Assembly: GCA_025618425.1 (NCBI GenBank)
Contig: CM046837.1
Coordinates: 24,521,488-24,585,487, forward strand
Direction: 5' to 3'
Source of the DNA: Heliocidaris tuberculata
Taxonomy: Eukaryota; Echinodermata; Echinoidea; Camarodonta; Echinometridae
Length of the DNA: 64,000 nucleotides
In this document: piece after piece, positions 11,441 through 64,000 of the stretch
Layout of the letters: each line of letters begins with the position of its first letter
Numbering within the stretch: the stretch's first letter is position 1
Position numbers and translations under genes: made by a program
Notes under the pieces: generated by a model
What the model was told of the DNA's origin: nothing
Seen by the model: the letters and a program-made list of their open reading frames with translations, nothing else
Databases searched by the model: none

Positions 11441-12523
11441 ATCATCAGTCTTGTTTTAAGACCCTTCAATTATCATGTCTCGAGACAATATGACCCTCCC
11501 TCTCTATCTAGCACAACTTGCTTACATTTCCCTCACAACAGACTCTCAATCCTTTTTTAATTATAAAGGCCTAACAGGAAAAACAGAGAAGAAAAGGAAA
11601 TATACATGATTGGACAGACAGAAAATTAAGGATTTTTTTTTTCTGTATGGGATGCAGGGAATGGAGCTAAGGGTGGGGGGAAAAACCCTAAAATATGTTT
11701 CTAAAGGATAAGAAAACTTTTTAAAAGAGAAAGCATACATGCATATAAACAAAATGATGCCCCCCCCCCCCACATCAAATTGAATATCAACCTCCAACAA
11801 ATACAACACTACAGATTTCTAAAGATATAACTTTTCTACAAAGCAGAAGCTATTTTCTCCAGAATGTCAGATGCAAACTGGCTAGCAGCACGAGGCAAGG
11901 CATGACAAGGATGGGAACATGTAGAAATGATGATGATGAGTTAAAAGATATCATCAGAAAATGGTTTCTTTTCAAAAAATTGTGTGAGAAATATATGTAA
12001 AAGCTACACTTCCCAATGAGAAAAATGTAAGGGACAATCTAAATAAATTACTGCATTGATACTGCTGATTAACTCTGATACATGTACTTAGGCATTAATT
12101 AACAACAAATATGTCAGTATAAAGTATCACTCCAGAACATGGGTCAATTTTTATCCAATAACAATAACAATAGCAAGAATTTTAATGAAAGGTACACCAA
12201 ATATATGCTATGTACGTGTGAGTATACTCGTGCCTGTTAATTGTAGAACAGCTCTAGGGTGTACACCTTTAATGAAAAATCTCACTATCGTTATCGGACA
12301 AATGTGACCCACGCTTAAAGAATGGAAAGCAATACACAGCTAAATGGAATTTATTGCTTAGTATTGCCAGCATTGGAATAAGTTGTGGTGAACAATCCGT
12401 AAGATTATGAAAATTATTACGATGGGAAAAAAAAGCAGCCTCGAAAGAACCAACAATGATTCTACAGGTATCCGGGATTGTCATTTCATGCGATGTTACA
12501 GTTGATAAAAAGGAGAACTACTA

Positions 12524-13036
12524 CAGTGGAAACTCACTATAACGAGGACCTGGGGACCACGAAAATTACCTTGTTATATCTAGAGGAATCTCCTTGTATC
12601 AGGTTAAAAAAACGAAAGACCGTAAAGACCTGGGACCAGCAAAATTATCTTGTTATATCAGGGAGGTGTTTCATAAAGCTGTTCGTAAAGTTACGAACGA
12701 CTTTACGCACGACTGGTACCTGTTCTTGGGTGCTAATCAGATTCTCAATCATTTTGATTCCCATCAGCTAAAGTTGAAATCCGATATTTGTGGATTAAAA
12801 TTCTTGCTGTTAAACAAGCATCCGAATGCAAAGTTTATTATTTGTCAAAATTGATTAGGGTTATTGGAAATTCAGTCCCACATGTTAAAAACACCAGGGA
12901 AAATCTGGAATATCTCATTTAGCACAAGAACATATCACCAGTCATGCGTAAAGTCGTTTGTAACTTACGAACAGCTTTATGAAACACCCCCCAGGAATCT
13001 CATTATATCTGAACTGTTTATAGCGAGTTTCCACTG
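12524..13036. mobile_element. pogo/Tigger-like MITE (outer), TA target site
   Basis: The left end CAGTGGAAACTCACTATAAC and the right end TATAGCGAGTTTCCACTG are inverted and flanked by TA. The CAGTGGAA...TATAACGAGG style of terminus is typical of pogo/Tigger Tc1-mariner elements. The interior is split by another MITE (12662-12992). Related fragments occur at 19230-19375. Confidence 0.75.
12662..12992. mobile_element. Nested MITE with long inverted ends
   Basis: The left arm GGTGTTTCATAAAGCTGTTC, continuing GTAAAGTTACGAACGACTTTACG, is mirrored by the right arm GAACAGCTTTATGAAACACC and its inner extension. Arms are about 50 bp with few mismatches and the unique centre is AT-rich. It is inserted inside the Tigger-like element, so it is the younger of the two. 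Confidence 0.8.
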
Positions 13037-13079
13037 TATCACCATGTTGGTCTGAGGTAGCAACCATACATAGTCCACT

Positions 13080-13141
13080 GAGAGTCAAAAGGGCATTAAC
13101 TCTATATATTCTAACAAAGAATTAATGCCTTTCTGGCTCTC
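13080..13141. repeat. 62-bp fold-back repeat, copy 1
   Basis: GAGAGTCAAAAGGGCATTAA is mirrored by TTAATGCCTTTCTGGCTCTC around a short AT centre. A second copy is at 46015-46073, and a solo arm (GAGAGCCAGAAGGG) at about 50483. Confidence 0.7.
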
Positions 13142-14455
13142 AGGAGACAATAGGCCGTATATATAAAACAACATAGCAAAAGGTGAGCATTTGCTAGCAA
13201 ACAAAAAGAAGGGTGTTCTTCTTTCAAGAAAATGCTTCCCCATGACTAGCAATTACTTGCTTGAACAAGAAGAATTAGGGTTCATCAGCAAGCATTTACT
13301 TGATATTTTCCAGCTTCTCTCATAGTAGCTTCGCCTTTTACGGTACTTGAAATTTATTCATCAGAGAAGATCGGTCGTTATATTTGCTTCTTTAATTCTT
13401 GTATTTCCCATTTGATTTTATTCGAAAGATTATACTTTACTGCAATGATAAGAAAACTAATCACATTTAACAGCAGTACGATCAAATCATTCAAATCGGG
13501 AAAAGCACGGGGGTTGAAAAACCTTTTCGACAAGTTGCCCATGTACATGTAGCACTGCTTTTGTTACACGTGATGAATCAAACTATTCTCACATAAGCAT
13601 TTGCTTGAGCTTTTGCTTGTTTTATGGATCTGGCCAAAAAAGCAGTCTTGGGATTCTCAGCAATTTCTCTCTCACGAAGGTGTACTACGTGTTTTCCAAT
13701 GCAAAACATACATGGAGGGCCTAGTGGCCATACAAAGAACGTCGAATATCAAAAATATCCCAAAGGATTTTCAGGAAATCAACTTGAGGACAATGCCCAT
13801 GCCTTATCCTTTAGAAACCATGTTCCTTCTATGTATTACATGTCATTAGTACCCCACTGGACACAGGAACTGAATCATCCCTGTATCAATGGGAATGACA
13901 TAATTCAGTGGCTAATAGATTATTATTAAGTATTATTAAGTAAGATTAAGGTTCAAATATTGAAATAAAATATGCAATAGGCTAATAAGTTGCCTTTAGG
14001 TTGATTTTTTTTTTTATAGCCTTTGCGATCGTGTTTCCCTAAAGACGTAATCAGATATCTTCAAGTCCTGTGAGGATTGATGAAGACCTTGTGTTTAGAA
14101 CAAATAGGGCATAAAAATGGAAGCCTCATCCTACATTTTGAGCCAGCTTTTCGAGCTTATACTTTCAAAAGGAAGTTAAGAAGGGAAACCATTTCGCCAA
14201 CATCGCTACCAATGATCCATTTGCACATGATGAGTCAAAATTGATTAGTGAGAGTAAATCAATTAATTTGACAAATTAATTAAATTGGGGCAAGCATTTG
14301 TATTGCCCGTTTGCGACAGGCGTTCACATTCATCAATTTTGACAAAATCAACTGGGACAGGTATTCATATTGTATCCAAATTCTTCATATATAAAACACT
14401 GATTTTTTTTTCCCTCCACTATACAATTTAAATAAGATACGCTGGTGAGCCTGGA
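13142..14455. other. Sequence downstream of REPS1, likely 3' UTR plus intergenic
   Basis: On the minus strand this follows the REPS1 stop codon, so part should be its 3' UTR. Candidate AATAAA signals on the minus strand appear near 13420 and 13355 (plus-strand TTTATT), but none can be chosen from sequence alone. No other gene is seen. Confidence 0.4.
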
Positions 14456-63950
<49,495 letters not shown>

Positions 63951-64000
63951 CTGTAGTCAACATTCAAATGAAAGCATGACTAATATATCGAGTCATGGAC

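Overview
This is a low-GC animal genomic window. The spliced genes, tRNA-derived SINEs, many short inverted-repeat transposons, long G runs, and the pervasive self-complementary motif TACATGTACA all point to a marine deuterostome. A sea urchin-like echinoderm is my best guess, but that is an inference from repeat flavour and was not tested.

Two protein-coding genes are supported, both on the minus strand. The main one is the REPS1/REPS2 orthologue (RalBP1-associated EH-domain protein of endocytosis and Ral signalling). I reconstructed 18 coding exons by hand from 63950 down to 14456. Every junction has AG/GT consensus sites, all intron phases agree, and the summed coding length is 2739 nt (912 codons plus stop), open throughout. 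The first EH domain and the 5' end lie beyond the right edge. The piece present carries Pro/Ser-rich linkers, a 23-Glu tract, the second EH domain with an intact EF-hand, an FADFxxFE motif and the C-terminal coiled coil (the RalBP1-binding end in the family). The second gene is the first coding exon of an SLC22-type organic ion transporter (494..646); the rest lies off the left edge. Its start is fixed by in-frame stops just upstream, one of them ending a three-codon uORF.

The rest is intron or intergenic sequence dominated by repeats. 0-8.5 kb: SLC22 promoter side, a 1 kb inverted-repeat element built of CGACC/TCGCA motifs, and a satellite-like array with DR1-like motifs interrupted by a LINE 3' fragment. 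8.3-8.5 kb: an orphan histone-type 3' stem-loop. 10.8-13.1 kb: a tandem array and nested MITEs. 14.4-24.4 kb: the 3' half of REPS1, with a three-level nest of transposons (one carries a SAP-domain ORF) and a 1.45 kb almost pure polypurine GAA/GGA tract. 24-38 kb: a very large intronic region with several non-autonomous elements (31.3-32.5, 33.0-33.6, 34.2-35.9 kb). 42-45 kb: a minisatellite that runs into the splice donor of a REPS1 exon. 46-64 kb: the EH-encoding exons separated by further MITE copies, several being second or third copies of elements seen earlier in the window.

The most noteworthy observations are the minisatellite that includes an exon end and its splice donor, the nested SAP element with perfect 32-bp termini, the polypurine tract with higher-order structure, and the isolated histone-like stem-loop.
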